A DNA stretch of 64,000 bases from Alligator mississippiensis (Eukaryota > Chordata > Crocodylia > Alligatoridae), in contig NC_081824.1 in assembly GCF_030867095.1 (NCBI RefSeq), positions 138,289,433 through 138,353,432 of the forward strand. The letters are read 5' to 3'. The notes beneath the pieces are model-generated. The model had not been told where the DNA came from. It was given only the letters and a program-made list of their open reading frames with translations, and did not search any database. Positions 35,565-48,035 of the stretch are shown in pieces (position 1 is the first letter of the stretch; each line of letters begins with the position of its first letter). Both the position numbers and the translations under genes were made by a program.

Positions 35565-38404
35565 TACCTATGTCTGAATGAAGAATTGCAGAAAATAAGT
35601 AAATTGGTATAGGGATAGTCATGTTGTTAAATTGGTGCATGGACCATCCCAAAATAAGGCTCAAGATAGGTACTACTTTATCTTTCACTCTCTTGTTTCT
35701 TGCTTTTCATGCTAACATCCATCCTTTCTGTCTGTCTGTATGTAATATATGCCCATGTTTGCAAACTCACTACCTAGGAACCAAAATATGTCAGATTTAA
35801 AAAGTCATGGTCAAGTATATCCGAGTTTGAAAACAGGATAAACCAGCCTCCTAGTAATATGTGATATTTTTAAACATTGAACTGTGCTGATTTTTAAAGA
35901 TACAGTTAATATAGACCTTATATAGTTAGATAGTCTTTTCTCAAGCTATTTTTACATGAAAGGAATTCATTTTCAAAATCAGCTTCTAAAATCATATCCG
36001 CAAATGTGGGCTTCGTTGTTTGCACATTGAATCTTCATATTTGCATATGAATATAGGTATTTGCACATGTCAAACAAGGAGGTAGGTGTCTAACTGCTGA
36101 TCGTCACATGTAAATAACCATTTAAAAATGCAACTTATCCTTTTCTCTATACAAAATATTGCACACAGAGACCTTGAGTGCAGTCTTAGTTGCTTAGTTG
36201 AAGGATATATCTGGGATATCAAGTATATCTGGGATTAAAAAGTCAATATACACTACACCCCATTGCAAAGGTTTTGTTTGTTGTTGCTATCTATGAGGGA
36301 ACCTTTAAAACAAATAATAACACATCTAACTTTACCATAGGAAAATATGACTCTTATGATAACTTGGTAAGCTGTAATCGTGACACTGACTGCTTTAAGC
36401 TTTCTAGGAGACTCATACTTGTAGGATTGCATCAGAGGCTAACTCTGATACCTTTGCCCTTACCCACTATAGACAAGTGATGAGGAAGGCAAAACTTCCC
36501 TTTCTTCAGATCGTGTGACCTAGCTACTCCGAGGAAATCCATATACAGTAGAATCTGCTGTGGGCAGACTGTTGTAGAGTCAAAGATTATATGGCTGAAG
36601 TAAATGTAGCAGTAAATGTTACTATGAAAACACAGATAATATAAATACATCAAGGCCACTTTCACCACCACACACAAGCATCCTCTAAAGTGCAGCTGGG
36701 AAGTTAGTTACAATGTACCACAGCAGTCACTTAGGGCTCAATGGCCTGGATATGGAAAGTCATGTAACATATTCAGTCCTTAATCAGGTCAAACTTACAT
36801 TGGCTTCAGCAAGTGTTTTGCCTGCTGAGAAACTAAGATTTCCAGAATTTAATTGCAAATAGACACACACAAAGCAGCATATTTAGTGTTTATTTCCTTG
36901 AGCAAGAGAAGTCAATGTACAAACAATGTATGATTTCACCTCTCTCTCTACCACGTAGTGTGTCATTTTTATTTTTTTTTTTAGATTTTTCATCTGAATT
37001 TCAATGCTTAATAAAATGAAAACATTAAAAATACACTGTAGGTTACAGTTTATTTGAAGAATTTTCAAAACACCTGGGACTACATCCAAAAAAATTCATT
37101 ACACAGGTATTAAAAAAAAAATAGCAGAAGTCTGTATGTCAAACCTAATTGCTAGAAAGGAAAATGGTGTTATATGTTATACCTGATTACTGAAAGGAAG
37201 GAGAAGTAGATTGTCCCATTAAGTTATTCTCAGATCTGTGTAAACATTTGTCATGCAGCTTCTTCCTACGTAAAATTTTATAGAAAATCCTTAAGCTGTG
37301 AAAGAGACAGCAAGTTTTGCTTTAAGTTACACTGGTAAAAAATATTTATCATATGTATATGAAAGTCTGGTACTGAGTGTTTTTAAACAGCTGATATTTT
37401 TCATTTTACCAATGAATGCAAAGATTTTTCTGTAAAATACTTTTCCCATTACTTGAAAGTTCTTTGTGATCCATCAGTTGGAGAAGTAATTTATAAAATG
37501 TGCACTTTCTACCATTAGAACTTGAATGCAAATAATTTGACGTTAATTGAAGTATTAAGGGTACAATTTTAAATTCAGAAAAGTAAAGACATGTACAAGT
37601 CTCTTTCTAATGGCAGTCGTATGTGGCCCTTACACACATACATTATGATAGTTCATCATTGCTCGTATAATTTCTATCTCCCTGTTCTGTAAGTAGTTTA
37701 TATATAGGATGGTCTTGCAATACAACAAAATTAAAACCATACAGGGACAGCTACAGATAGACTGGCTCAAGTTCATATGCCCAGCTAAGGAGTTAGAGCT
37801 TGAAGATAAAAATCTTTATGACCTCATGCAGACAAAATACTGTTATGTAACTTGTGTGATGAAATTTTGTAACTGATTATACCAAATGCTTTGACAGATC
37901 AACAACTGTGTTCGGGTCAGCAATCCCTCAACCACAGCTACTGAAAGAATAGCATGAGCTTCTGTTAAGAAATGGTTGAGGTTAGTTGATAAGTATTTTA
38001 ATTTCAGCCTCATGTAACAGAGATTAAGAATCTATATACAATCCAGAGACAGTGGAAGTCTTTGTATGTACTTCCAATAGATTTTATTTCAGGCTCTGGT
38101 ACCTGAATGAAGCAGTTGGGCTGGGTACTAAGTAGCTCCTTGGTGATCAAATTTAGAAAAAAAATTCCTATGCCAGACCTCAGAATATCTGTGGATAACA
38201 TTACAAAATCCTCCTAATTCTACGCTGGAGGAGGGGAAGATTTTTGCAATGATGGTTCCTCAGGTTCCATTAATTAACCCTGCTCCACACTGCCAAAGCT
38301 GGATTGTTCTTGTTGGAAAACCAGCATCTCTCATACATACTACATTTACTTTCAAAACTTCCATCCATGTTCTGTTACCTTGGAAGTGTGGGGATTACCA
38401 ATCC
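35565..38404. other. AT-rich unannotated sequence
   Basis: About 2.8 kb. It has the composition and lack of repeats expected of intergenic or intronic single-copy DNA; 37250-37650 is particularly free of recognisable repeats. No gene supported. Confidence 0.4.
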
Positions 38405-39170
38405 TGTCAGTGTGAAACCATAGGGTTGGAAGAGATCTCAAGGGTCCCATAATTCAGTCCCCTGCACACATGCAGAAATTGCTGTTCCTATGCCACTGTA
38501 GCTAGATGCTTATCCAACCTCTTCTTGAAAACCTCCACAACTAGCCTACCCATCTTTGTTCCATTCTCCCACTGCCCTTACAGTTGGTACGTTTTTTTCT
38601 TCCTTGTGCTGTGTGTCTTTTTTCTTAACAAGGAGAGATCACATTCATAGAACTTCAAAAGCTGCTCAATGGGTTTTGCTCAAACTTTCAAAAACAAAAA
38701 ACAGAATTTTTTACAGAGACTGAGCTTGGAATATTCTGAGATTTGATCTGGATCATTTTTGCTGTATTTTAAAGCCCTTGCCATATGTCCTTCCCTCTGT
38801 GGCAACAGAAAATAGTGCTGCTGCTTCATTTTGTCAGCCTTTCAAATATTTGAAAACTGTTATTCTGGTTCCTGCTTCAACTCCTTTTCTCTGGAAAAAC
38901 ATACCTTCAGCCTTTCTTCAAATGGTTTGCTTTCAAACCGCTATATAGTCTTCACTGTTTACATCTGAACCTTCTCCAATTTCTTTCTGTATCCTTTTTT
39001 AAAAATGTGGTGCCAAAAACTGAGCACAATACTCCAGTTGAGACCTAACCACAAGCAAGTAAAGTGGTACTGTCACCTCCTGTTTTGTATATAACTTCCA
39101 GTAACACAGTCCAAAATTACATTTGCTTTTTTCTTCTCTTTCCTTTTTTTTTCTTTGGATGAGAACATGG
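38405..39170 (-). mobile_element. Old diverged CR1 LINE fragment
   Basis: Starts ccatagggttggaagagatctc, cagtcccctgcacacatgc, then atgcttatccaacctcttct. Further along it reads the CR1 C-terminal and RT tail on the minus strand (ggtgccaaaaactgagcacaatactccagttgagacctaa codes a QLEYCAQF-like motif near 39010-39060). Strongly decayed, older than the 22-26 kb stack. Confidence 0.7.
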
Positions 39171-39791
39171 TTGACTTGTGTTGTGTCATGGTTAACTTGT
39201 GTCATGGTTGACTTGTTTTGAATTTGTGATTCACCCATATCTTTTTTGCCAATGTTATGGCCAGGGAGTGAGTTCCCTTATATTTATGCATTATATATAT
39301 GTGGCAGTGAACATGATAGTCAAATTCAAAATGTAACTTTAAGTTGAAAGTAACCACTTCCTTTTCAAATTTAAAATAAACTATTATATCTTCACAGCTA
39401 TAACGTAACAGAATATGCCCAAATGTGTGCCCATTATCCATCCTTTCAACAATTTCTAAAAGATTGAGCTTTCTAGAAGTAACTATAGATGTAATATCAG
39501 ATGTAGCAGAACAATGTTCATTAAGGCAAATTATAGAGCTATAAAGAGTGGGGAACATTTTACTAATCCTCTTCTCTTGTTACTTTAATGTTCTAACAGC
39601 TTTACAGGTATGATAGACTTTTAGTTATCTATATTGTAGGCTTTGCCAATGCTTATCAAAGCACCTGTGTAATTTTATCCTATAGACTACAGCATAAGAA
39701 TACAACACTATTTAGCTTGCAGTGTCATGTCTGAGATTATGCTGTGTGTTTCTGATGCATCTGGAGGTAGGAGCTTAATTATTTTCAGTTA

Positions 39792-40266
39792 CAGGTTTAA
39801 CTCACTTTATGCTGTACGTGTGTTCCTGGAAAACAGCATATAACTTGAATTCACATAAAGGGAACCCACTTTACAATGTAACAAATAGGGATACGTTCCA
39901 AGACCTTGACTGTACTGACCCTCAGACCCATTTCTACCACTTTTACAAGACAATTTTGATACTCGCCAACGGCAGACAGTACACACAAGCACAGGGTGGT
40001 GGTGAACATTACCATAATGGGGATGGCAACTACAGAAACACGGGTCGCAGACAACGAATGAGGAGCACAGATCCATACAGGAGACTATATTTTAGTGCAC
40101 GCCACTCCCACAATGCATTGCATAAAGCAGCTGACTGCAGGCTTCCAACACACTGATCACATAAGAGTGAATTTATCTCTCATATAACAAATTTTTGGTA
40201 TAAAAAGGGTCATTGCATTAGAGCGAATTTGCACATACAGAACCTACATAAAGTGAGGGAAACCTG
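39792..40266. mobile_element. Tc1/mariner-type MITE (Tigger-like ends)
   Basis: The left end is caggtttaactcactttatg; the reverse complement of the right end is caggtttccctcactttatg, 17-18 of 20 identical. The flanks are TA on both sides (39790-39791 and 40267-40268), the mariner target duplication. The 475-bp body has no transposase. The TIR style matches Tigger-like elements (CAGGTATACCTCG...). Confidence 0.8.
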
Positions 40267-40572
40267 TACTCTGCTCTTTGCAATGCCTAGTGATTACAGT
40301 CAGAGTATAACTAGCAGAGAGGTTTACCTGCTGCCACGGCATGTTGTGCCTGCCACAGTTGTTGCTGCTAAAGCAACAGCATAGTGTTCATGCACCCAGG
40401 TACTACGATAGCAGCCGCAGTTTTGACACGCTGCTACTTCTGGGGCACAAACTCACTGGAGAAGGGTACCATTTTTTCCACCCTACCCCCATCCCCATTA
40501 AGTTGGTACCAGGGGCTGGTGCCCTGATCACCCCCTCCCTCCCTCTCACACACAAGTTGTGTTACTAATTAC

Positions 40573-41130
40573 CAGGGACCCTGGTTTTCCCTGATAAAAA
40601 AATTGCAAATTCTCTGGTAAACCTCCCCAAACCTGTGATTAAAATTAAAGGTCTCCCACAAACCTCACCTCCCTAGCCCTGCTAGTGGCTCTCACTCCCT
40701 TCCCTTCCACTGCACACAGCCCGGCTGCTGCTCTTCCTCCCCCAGCCCTGCTGGAGGCAGCCCCCAGCTGCCAGGGCTATGGGGCCAGCTCCCCCCACCA
40801 TGCTGCCTGCTGTCTGCCCACTGTCGGCTTGGGCAGGGGCAACTCCCTGCTGTGGTGTGCACTCCCTGGGAGGTAGGGAAGACCCGTGACCCCCAGGTCC
40901 GTGCATGGGGTGGGGGTTGGCACAACCTGCGAGCTCAGGCTCCCTTCTCTGCTGCCCTCCCTCAGGACCTCCATAGCCCAGCAGACTCAATCTAGCACAG
41001 CAGGGAACAGCAGAGCGCATGGAGAAGCTGCTTCTCCAGTAAAATGAGAAATCCACATTTCCCTCCAGTAAAAAGTAAAATCTGCGGTTTACTTCATCTT
41101 TCCATGGGAAATAGAAAACCCAGATCCCTG
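40573..41130. mobile_element. GC-rich non-autonomous hAT element
   Basis: Ends: cagggaccctggttttccc on the left; reverse complement of the right is cagggatctgggttttct. TSD ctaattac at 40565-40572 and ctaattag at 41131-41138 (7 of 8). The AT-rich ends enclose a GC-rich core (40700-41000). The 558 bp encode no transposase; frames across the core on both strands are compositional. Confidence 0.85.
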
Positions 41131-41139
41131 CTAATTAGA

Positions 41140-42880
41140 AAGCAAAGCACCTTGAACATTTAAAGTTTATTTTAATTTAATCTCCTTAAGTATGTGCTTG
41201 TACAGTCTCTCCAATATCAGAGACTCTGAGTGGACTGTCATTTCATGATATTATTTTGCTGCCTAATAACCATGTTTATCTGATGCATCTTAGGTCATCT
41301 TATCAGAAATTCTTTGTCACTGTATTTATAATTGGTTTTGTATCTCATTCTGTACCATTCTTAACAGGCACTAACACTTATTGTAAAAAAACCCTCCACA
41401 CTGGGCAATATAGAGTACAGTACGTTAAATTATTGTTGAATGATATGAACTAATCTGATTTTTTGGCAGCAATTTATCATCCAATGCTGCCAACTGAGGA
41501 ATCCAATTACAAGCCTTGTGTTAAACAGTTGAGTGCCCTGTGACAGTCTTAGCTGAAGTGCCCTAGGTGACAGTCTCACTATATTTAGCATTTCTATAAG
41601 CCAATTCAGAACATGTCATGGATGTCAGCTTTGAAGGAAGTTACTTCTGAACCTTCATAGCAAAAATAATGCATCATAGTAGTGGACAGTTCTCTGTAAT
41701 AGAAATGAAAGTTCAGTAAGTTTTAAATAACCTCCTCTTCTCTGCCTTCCTGTAGAAAGGTCACTGGAATTTACAGGTAAAATATAAGGTTTAAAGAGTT
41801 TCTCTTCCAAGATTAACAGATCTCAGTCCACATCCCCTTCCTCAGAAAGGGACAAACGTCCTGCAAGGCTGGTTGTTGCTCTACAACCTCCCTTACTCAT
41901 GGCCAGTACAACTGTGAATGACATGACAACCTTCCTTTGTCTGGGACAGTGCAGTGCTTCCCACTGAGATACAAAGTCACCAGGATGTCTCTGTATTTAT
42001 TACATATGTACTGGGTGATGGCCATGTGATGAAATTGTGGAGCAGAATGTTAAATTGCATTTATCACACCCCTTTGGCAGATTGGAGGTACTGCCTTCCA
42101 GATACATTTAAACATTCTGGGTCTCTGAACAGCTTTAATGAATTGTCACCTATTACAAAGTGTTTTTGCCAATATAACAGCTCCATTGCCCCATGGGTGT
42201 TATAACAAAAATATACCATGATTAATTCAGCCTCACATTTCCTTATTTCAGCCTTGACTTTAACAAAATAAATATTTTATTTTAATGAATATTGCCACCT
42301 TTGATTTTGCTTATGAATTGGGTTTTCAGATTTCTCAAGGTTATTATAACAAAAATTATGGATATCATAGCTGAGATTGGGAACAGTAACTGGTAGGCTT
42401 TTATATAACCAAACTACCTACCTCATCTATTACAATAATAATTTCCCTGTAGAAACTTCAGTACAGTTGCAAAACTGTTCAAGATACAATTTTGTTTTTC
42501 CTATGGCAATAACTTCCAAAAAGTTCATCTTTTGCTCTGAAATTTTCCAAGTTCAGTCTCTGTTCAAAGTTCTTTTCTTTTTTGTTTTTGGAAAGTGTGA
42601 GCAAAAACCATTAAGCAGTTTTTGAGATTCCATGAATGTGATTTTTTTCCCCGTTGTAAAGAAAGAACACACACAAACACACGCTGCAACAACTTATTTT
42701 TCCTTACAAAGAAAACTAAAAAAAAGGTGAGCTTTAAAGCACCCAAACAATTCTAGTTGAGGAAGATATTCATGATCCACTTTGCAAATAATTTGTGGAA
42801 CAAAGCTATTAAAAGACTGAAAAGTATCACATAGGATCATGCTCAGTAAACATCTGCTTCCGGTCCACTTCTGGGTTTGC
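41140..42880. other. AT-rich unannotated sequence
   Basis: About 1.7 kb with no supported feature. Confidence 0.4.
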
Positions 42881-42894
42881 TGCTGAGCATGCAG

Positions 42895-43170
42895 GGGACC
42901 CCCCCCCCCCCACTCCTGTGGGATTCGCCATCTGCCCCAGCATCACAACGTTCACGAGCTGTGCCTGGTACCTTGAGGTATGTAGAAAAAAGCATTTAAA
43001 GCTGTGTCTATGTCTGAATTGCTGATTCTTCGAATCATCATCGAATCCTCAGATACGGATTCAGCCAAATCAAATTGGGGACAGTGATCCAAATCACCTA
43101 ATTGAATCACTGTCCCCAATTCTAGCTAAATCCAAATCCAGTAGGGCCCGTTTCTCACACCCCTACTACT
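42895..43170. mobile_element. Partial hAT-like element with a perfect palindrome
   Basis: The right end, reverse-complemented, reads taggggtgtgagaaacgggc, a hAT-like terminus. Inside, 43073-43088 (aattggggacagtgat) pairs perfectly with 43106-43121. Cgaatc motifs (gattcttcgaatcatc) are typical of the TAGGGxTGTGCGAATC hAT group. The left end is obscured by a poly-C tract at about 42899-42912. Confidence 0.5.
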
Positions 43171-44390
43171 TAGTCATCTGCAGTAAACATCTTGTGTAGA
43201 TGAACCCACTGTGAAGTGCTGAGTGATAAATTATTCCAGTTTATTCTGAGCAGAAGAGTGAAATGGGGATGGAACCTGTAAACACTTACCCATGTAATTT
43301 ACTGCTGTAGGTAGTCCTATTTGCTTCAGCATAATTACTTAGATAACTAAAGTTACTTATGACTGTATGCAGGATCAGGCCCACATCTAGTACTGGAAGT
43401 CACAGACGCATACAGATTCAGTAGACTGAGCAGTTAAAACAATGTAAAAAGTAGTGATTACAGCAATATGTGATATATCCTTTTCCTAAATTCAAGCCAA
43501 TAATTAGCAAGCTATATGGTAGGTGTTATGTAGCCCAGTTTAAATAAGCCTCAAGACAGAGCTTCTAGCCTGCCCACTTTGTTCTTGGTGCAGTACTGTG
43601 GTGGGGTAAGACAGAATGAGGGGAAACTTTCCACTCCCAGGTCAGCCACAGCCCAGTTCAGACCCCACAGCAAGAGCGGACTGAAGACTTACACCTGGCC
43701 CTCAGTACATCTAGGTGGCTCTAGTGACTTCCAAGAACTGCTGGAGTATAGGAACATCTCAGCCACACAGATGTTCTCCCTGGCTGTTCCATCTACATAA
43801 GGGACAATAAAGGAAAGGTCCAGTAGTATAGAAGCTGTTAGGGCAGAGGATTTCCCCTAGGGCTAGGCAAGGGGAATTCAGCACAAAACTCATGGCTAGT
43901 TTGTATTGGTACATAGTGTACATCAGCCATAGAATGACTTTGAATCAGTGAGCCCCTGATGTATCAAATTAAAATTGTTAGGAATTATTTGCCTCCTGCT
44001 GCTAAGAATTAAGTGTCTAGTTAAAGATATTTTTTATTGGCAGTTATAACTTGGTGAGATGATCACCAAGGGACAGAACTCTGTTTCTAAATTTAATTTC
44101 ACGAGCCCAACAGTCACTTCCAAGACAGTTGTCCGTTGTGGTAGAGTTTTGTCTAGCAAAACAAACAAATTTTTTTTTCTCTCTCTCTCTCTCTTTTTGT
44201 TAATTATTTATTGTTGTTGAATAAGGTGCTGAGTATCTTTATTCATAGTTACATCCTTCTACTTTTCACCTTTTGTCTGTCATTCTTTGATGTACAATTT
44301 AAGACCTTTGTCTTAAAATTGGTGACATAGTTTCACAAACTGATATAACGGTCAATTGGGGAAGAAGTGGGAGGAGTGTGGGGATTACGT

Positions 44391-44500
44391 TGGGATGGCA
44401 AGCTGATTGCATATGTCTACACCACTGCAGTCACAGAACTGACAGTAGGATAGAGAGCTCAGTACAGGCTAGCATATCTTGCTTCCTGGCAAGGTAAAAT
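44391..44500 (+). repeat. Direct repeat unit A (about 110 bp)
   Basis: tgggatggcaagctga, gcatatgtctacacca, cagtcacaga, tacaggctag and tatcttgcttcctggcaagg. It matches 45180-45292 in the same orientation by eye. Could be two ends of one element about 0.9 kb long or two independent copies. Confidence 0.65.
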
Positions 44501-45179
44501 AACATTTTTTAAAGCTGCCCCCCTACCCCTCCCCAAAAAAACAAAAACAAAAAAAGCCCCAAGTTCCAGACACAAGCCAAGATCTGTTCCATACAACATC
44601 TCAAAAACAAGATGCCATACAGTAGAATGTGCTGATCCTTATAATATGATGAGCGCTATCCTTTTTGGCAGGTGTTGATTAAACACATATATTTAAATAA
44701 CATCTGTTATACTTTAGAATCAACACTCCATATAGATGAAAAGGGGCTGTTTACAACTCTTTTAAAGCTTATTCCAATGGATATCATTGCATTAATTGAA
44801 CATAGTTTGTATTTTAAAGGTTAGCATTGTAGCCATGTTAGAAGCTTGGGAAAAATAAGTATTCAGACAAATAGTTGAAAACCATGAAACCATGAGTAGC
44901 CACAAGTATGAAAATCACATCTTGCCAGCAAGGACCCTGTGAAGATGCACAGAATAGACCTGTCATAGATGCACACACAAAGACAATTGGAAATACACCA
45001 GGCGTGCAAAACATACAGTCTCAATAAAAATGGACAGGGTAGGACAAATTTCAGTCTGACCCCAATGCTACAATCCACAGTACGTGTAAAGAGGCAATGA
45101 CTTTACTGTATATATTACTCCTGCCAAACAGAGCAATGGATAGTGGAATGAACTTGGTCCCATGTAAGGAATTTAATCC

Positions 45180-45292
45180 TGGGATGGCAGGCTGACTCTG
45201 CATATGTCTATACCAATTCAGTCACAAAAATAACAGTAAGATAGGAGGTTCAGCACAGGCTAATTTATCTTGCTTCTTGGCAGGGTAAAATA
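45180..45292 (+). repeat. Direct repeat unit B
   Basis: tgggatggcaggctga, gcatatgtctatacca, cagtcacaaa, cacaggctaa and tatcttgcttcttggcaggg: partner of 44391-44500. Family unknown. Confidence 0.65.
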
Positions 45293-45450
45293 GCCTATGT
45301 GGAGTTTTGTACTGCCACAGCTAAACTGCTGCTGCCATCTGACTGAGCTAATTTAAAGCTAGATAATGAATATCTACTGTCATTGCTGTGGCAGCAATAT
45401 AGATGGAGCTTCCAATATCTGAAGCACACTACAATGCATCCCATTATGCC

Positions 45451-45880
45451 TGTAACAGGGTGGTGTAGCCTTTGAGAGAGACTAAGTAGCTCTGTTGGAG
45501 AAGCCCAGCTGTGGACATTTAGGTAGTAAGGACATGTCCCATTATTAGCTTAAACCCCCAGAGAAGAGAGTAGAGGGAAGCAAGCTGGGTGAATGGTCTC
45601 TCTTACTGCGTGGAGAAGGAAGGGCTTTTAGTTGCTGGTTGATTTTGTTTTTTTGGGGGGGGGGGGCATAAGGACTCTGTTTTTGTCTTTAAAAACTAGA
45701 CTGAGGAGCTCCATAAGTAGCAAAGCCATTCTGCAAGGCAGCAGGCTCACCAACCAGTTCACAGGCAGTGAGCCTGAAGCCAAAGCTTTTCCCATTAGGA
45801 TTATACCATTTCACCCATCACCAAAATTCACCCACTTCAGATGTGGGTCATGCGGTCATAAAAAGGGCATCAGCAGTGCC
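45451..45880 (+). mobile_element. Possible LTR fossil
   Basis: Begins tgtaacagggtgg, comparable with the starts at 20136 and 27980. End unresolved; no internal retroviral genes nearby. Tentative. Confidence 0.22.
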
Positions 45881-45889
45881 ATGTAGTTA

Positions 45890-48030
45890 CTGTTTAGGAC
45901 AGGAAGTGCAGAAATATCCAGTTGAGGTGACAGGGTAATAATCCCAGGAATGGTTTTGACTTCATGTTACTATTACTTATGAATATTCTTATAATAGCGA
46001 TGACACCATAACACCAAAGACCAGCATGATCTGATGTGCAAAATGTGAGCTGACAGTGTTTAGACAGAAATACTCCTCTCACATTAACTGGCTCCTATAA
46101 TAGCATGACTGTTGAACTGTACTGCTGAATGTGGCCTGGCATTTATCAGACAGACTTCTGAAATGAATGAATCACAGTGGTAACAGCTCATTGAGCAGAA
46201 GGATATACAATACAATGCCTTAATCTTTCACTGAGATTCAGGAATCAAGAGAATCACAGTAAAGCTCAAATTATCCTACATTGCAGATTGAGACTTATTT
46301 CTTAAAAATACTTCTTGTATGATCCTGTGATTGAATTACCACAGCTAAGAAAAAACATAACTGGCAATGAGAGAATCCACAAGCTTTCCAGTAAAAATTT
46401 GTCTTGGTCCTATCTTTTGACTTTGGGACAATAGGAATTTCTGTATAACAGATAAACTCTGTTGGATGATATTCAGTAGTTGTCAAACACCGATATCTTG
46501 CATCCTTTACTACTTTGTTGCACTGCAGAAGAGTGATAACCAAGGCAAGATGCAAACCTATTCTTCAACTGTCTTCATTACATTTTACACTATGATGTTT
46601 TCTAGTTTCTACTAATGAAGGTAGGATCTTGTTTAATTTACTTTGTTTCCAGTTTTAAATGACTTGTAAATTACTGTGAATCCTGTAGGGGTTGTGAGAT
46701 GAGGAAAACTGAACCTAAATTACTGTTATTTTCCCCCTCAAAAATATTTTCCAGTACATAAATGAAATTCCTGCAAGATAAAAATGTCTGGCACTAGTTT
46801 TCAGGAAATGTGTTTTAAGGACCAGCCCAGGAAACAAAATACATGTTTGATCATGAGAAACAGTTCAATAAAGGTTTTCTCTGAAATTGCTTTCCCTCAC
46901 TTTGGTTGCTAAAACAGTGTTGCTGACTCCTGTGATTTTACTGCAAGTCTCATAAGTTTTGTGTATTAGTATAAACTACTGGAATGAAGAGACTTCATAA
47001 GCATCTCAGTTTTAATTTAAAAAATTAGTTGCTCTCCCTTGTGGTGAAAAAAAAAAGTGCATTCTAAAAGTTCAGAAACCAGAAGGAAAATACAAAGAGC
47101 CTTAAATTGGTTTTGGGAAAAAAAATCTCATGATTTGAGGGATTTGCTCCATGAATTTTGAATGTTTATCACTGCAGTTATTTCTAAGAATATCTTCACT
47201 GGGTATCTGGAGAGATTTAAGATTCTCATTTACTGTTCACAGTCCTATTATCTTTCTTGGCACTTTGTTCTGCTCCCACCAAGAAATTAAACTGATCAGT
47301 TTAATTTGCTGGTTTCCAAACACTAGTGCAATGTTGTTGTGTGTGCCGGGGAAAGCTTGCATTTAAAAGAAACTGTTTTAATGATCACAGTTTATTAAAA
47401 CCTTTCTAAGCATCTTGTCAAAGTTTGGAAATAAAAAAAATTGAACATGGAATTGATTGATTGATTGAACCTATTGATTCCCTAGGTATGGACAAATTAT
47501 ACAGATTTAAAAGGAGAGGGACCTCACATGTATTAATTATTTCTTGTATGAACTCCCATTCTGCAGTTAGTGGAAACTAAATTGCAGTGATTTAGACCCT
47601 GGGTAAACTGTCCCAATTAAGTAACTATCCCACTTAATGTCCGATTGGAGCAGACATACAAAATAGCTACAATACAGCACTTGATAAGTAGTAAGTGTAG
47701 AGTTTATGGTCATATCCCACTAATTCTGCATGAATGTAGATGTATTTAATAGATAAAAGAATAAAATTAGGAGTGTTAGAACCTTATTGTTGGAGCTAAA
47801 AGGAAGCATCCCCTGGAGGCGATCGCTTTCTTTAGGCTGAGTACATTGAACAAACCATCAGTAACTTGTATTTCTCCATTCCATAGTGCAGGTTCCCTGT
47901 GTGCTGCCTTCCAGTCTCTAATTTCTGGCACTCCCTGCAATCCCCACACCCCTTCCCTTGCCAGAGAGTCTGTGTATCCCCTATTCCTTCCTCCTTGTGA
48001 TATGTAGTTCTGCTCAGCATTTAATCTCAT
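45890..48030. other. AT-rich unannotated sequence
   Basis: About 2.1 kb with no gene, RNA or repeat that I can support. A TTGA run occurs at 47454-47468. Confidence 0.4.
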
Positions 48031-48035
48031 CTGCA

